A stretch of DNA of 64,000 bases, from positions 26,059-90,058 of the forward strand of contig NZ_JBKQWU010000015.1 of NCBI RefSeq assembly GCF_047275745.1, read 5' to 3'. Shown piece by piece: positions 63,181-64,000 of the stretch. Both the position numbers and the translations under genes were made by a program. The notes beneath the pieces are model-generated. The model had not been told where the DNA came from, did not search any database, and worked only from the letters and a program-made list of their open reading frames with translations. Source of the DNA: Amaricoccus sp047275745. GTDB lineage: Bacteria; Pseudomonadota; Alphaproteobacteria; Rhodobacterales; Rhodobacteraceae. The stretch's first letter is position 1. The number at the start of each line of letters is the position of its first letter.

Positions 63181-63711
63181 TCAGCCGAAGGAGAAGCCCG
63201 GCGGATATTCGTGCAGTCCGTCGAAATCGGCCTTGCCGAGCGAGACGCCCGCGTGTTTGAGCGCCAGATAGGCCATCGACTGGTGGAAATAGAGGTTCGG
63301 CAGGCCGAAGCCGTTCAGGAACTGTTCGGCCGGCAGTTCCAGATGCGCGATCCCCGCCTGCGCCCGGATCACCCGGCGGCCGCTGTGCCTGAATTCCTCC
63401 GGATCGAGCCCGCGCAGCAGGGCCCGCGCCCCCTCGATCCGGGCGAGCAACCCCGGCCCGTCCATCAGGTCGCGCAGTTCCGGCGGTCGCCTGCCCACCA
63501 GCGGGAAGGCGACGCGAAGCGTGAACTGCACCGCCGTCGCGACCTGCCGCGCGACGGACATCATGTTCGGATGCGGCCGCCGCGTCAGCGCCTCCTCGTA
63601 GCCGGGCCCGAGCTCTTCCTCGGCATGGCGCAGCATCGCCTCGGACCGATCGAGAACACCGATGAAGACCGGCACGGAGGCCGTGTAGAAAGGCGGATGT
63701 TTCTGGTCCAT
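63181..63711 (-). CDS. DUF1993 family protein
   Basis: A 176-residue helical protein of the DUF1993 family (DinB-superfamily-like fold), with HPNMMSVARQVATAVQFTLRVAF and the end NLYFHQSMAYLALKHAGVSLGKADFDG. Function unknown. It is convergent with the pentapeptide gene, 3 bp apart. Confidence 0.88.
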   Translation of the reverse strand: MDQKHPPFYTASVPVFIGVLDRSEAMLRHAEEELGPGYEEALTRRPHPNMMSVARQVATAVQFTLRVAFPLVGRRPPELRDLMDGPGLLARIEGARALLRGLDPEEFRHSGRRVIRAQAGIAHLELPAEQFLNGFGLPNLYFHQSMAYLALKHAGVSLGKADFDGLHEYPPGFSFG

Positions 63712-63755
63712 TCCGGCGCCCCTCGCGCTTCGCTTGTCTCAGGACGAGGCCCGAC

Positions 63756-63860
63756 TTAACAGGCTTCTGACGAAATGTCGCGGACGGCCTTTAGGATCGC
63801 ATCGTCGCCGCGATGGTACTCGAACCCGATCTCCAGCGAGGTGTCCTCGAGGAGTTCGAA
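63756..63860 (-). pseudogene. Truncated 3' fragment of a coding sequence beside the IS element
   Basis: About 34 codons ending at a TAA read LLEDTSLEIGFEYHRGDDAILKAVRDIS-like, a clearly protein-like sequence whose upstream part is missing. To the right, coding character stops and IS110-like leader sequence begins. I infer the gene was cut by the insertion. The protein family is not recognised. Confidence 0.35.
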
Positions 63861-63892
63861 TGAGCCCGAACCCAGAGGTGGTCCCTGAACTG

Positions 63893-64000
63893 ATGGAGTG
63901 GATACCCCCGCCGACGGCATCGCGTTGTGCCAAGCTGGCGCTCTTGCGGTCACCAAGGGGAGGAATCCATGAACGAGGCAACAATCATCGGCATTGATCT
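63893..64000 (+). mobile_element. Left end of an IS110-family element (runs off right edge)
   Basis: The stretch from about 63893 carries a leader and a GGGGAGGAATCC ribosome-binding site before the transposase start at 63969. IS110 elements lack clear terminal inverted repeats, so the left boundary is only approximate. Confidence 0.5.
63969..64000 (+). CDS. IS110-like transposase, first codons only
   Basis: ATG with the strong GGGGAGGAATCC site starts MNEATIIGID, the usual opening of IS110-family DEDD transposases, whose first Asp lies in this IGID motif. Ten codons and two bases are visible, so the call rests on this short match and the leader. Confidence 0.6.
   Translation, partial: MNEATIIGID

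Noticed and set aside
1..64000. CRISPR arrays, prophage, restriction or other defence genes
   Set aside because: No regularly spaced repeats with unique spacers and no phage, nuclease-methylase or toxin-antitoxin genes were seen; tandem repeats here lack spacers.

Overview
The window is high-GC DNA carrying dense, short-spaced operons typical of an alphaproteobacterium of the Rhodobacteraceae/Paracoccaceae. The best markers are the order bamE / yceD-rpmF-plsX-fabH-ihfA-merR-tRNA-Pro, the argS-SPOR-nagZ-scpA-scpB string, a trgB-cysK pair, a ChrR-type anti-sigma factor beside cfa and photolyase genes, a fused sat-cysC, DUF1467 next to methylmalonyl-CoA epimerase, and the long two-domain dCTP deaminase. 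The species cannot be fixed from the sequence alone. Almost the whole window is chromosomal housekeeping. The only clear mobile DNA is the start of an IS110-like transposase at the right edge.

Layout. 1-3 kb: truncated GH94-like protein and a HerA-like ATPase. 3-9.4 kb: envelope genes (IalB protein, ketosynthase-ACP-lpxD, L,D-transpeptidase, DUF882 peptidase). 9.5-14.4 kb: proA-proB-obgE-GNAT, then rpmA-rplU. 14.5-19.3 kb: trgB-cysK-mscS operon. 19.4-22.9 kb: photo-oxidative stress module (chrR, cfa, phr) without a sigma factor gene. 23-26.3 kb: DinB, sat-cysC, msrB. 26.4-29.2 kb: rmlB-rmlD-rmlA without rmlC. 29.4-36 kb: tamA-tamB. 36-40 kb: two tandem ferric-iron binding proteins and a convergent permease. 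40-47.8 kb: lipid/ribosome cluster, tRNA-Pro, dCTP deaminase, an RTX-repeat protein, clpS. 48-53.5 kb: scpB-scpA-nagZ-SPOR-argS. 53.7-59.5 kb: xseA, purD, mce, DUF1467, EI24 protein, nitroreductase. 59.6-64 kb: phosphatase, GNAT, pentapeptide-repeat membrane protein, DUF1993 and the IS edge.

Three places need care. nagZ is split by an N flanked by a perfect 114-bp duplication, which looks like an unmerged contig overlap. The dCTP deaminase has no usable in-frame start outside the tRNA and looks as if one G is missing near 45348. ChrR carries two 15-bp minisatellites and lacks one expected cupin metal ligand. I found no CRISPR array, prophage or defence island. The most unusual biology is the ChrR module with a sigma-E-like promoter but no adjacent rpoE, and a ribosomal-protein promoter whose -35 element lies at the end of a tandem TTGAC-bearing repeat.
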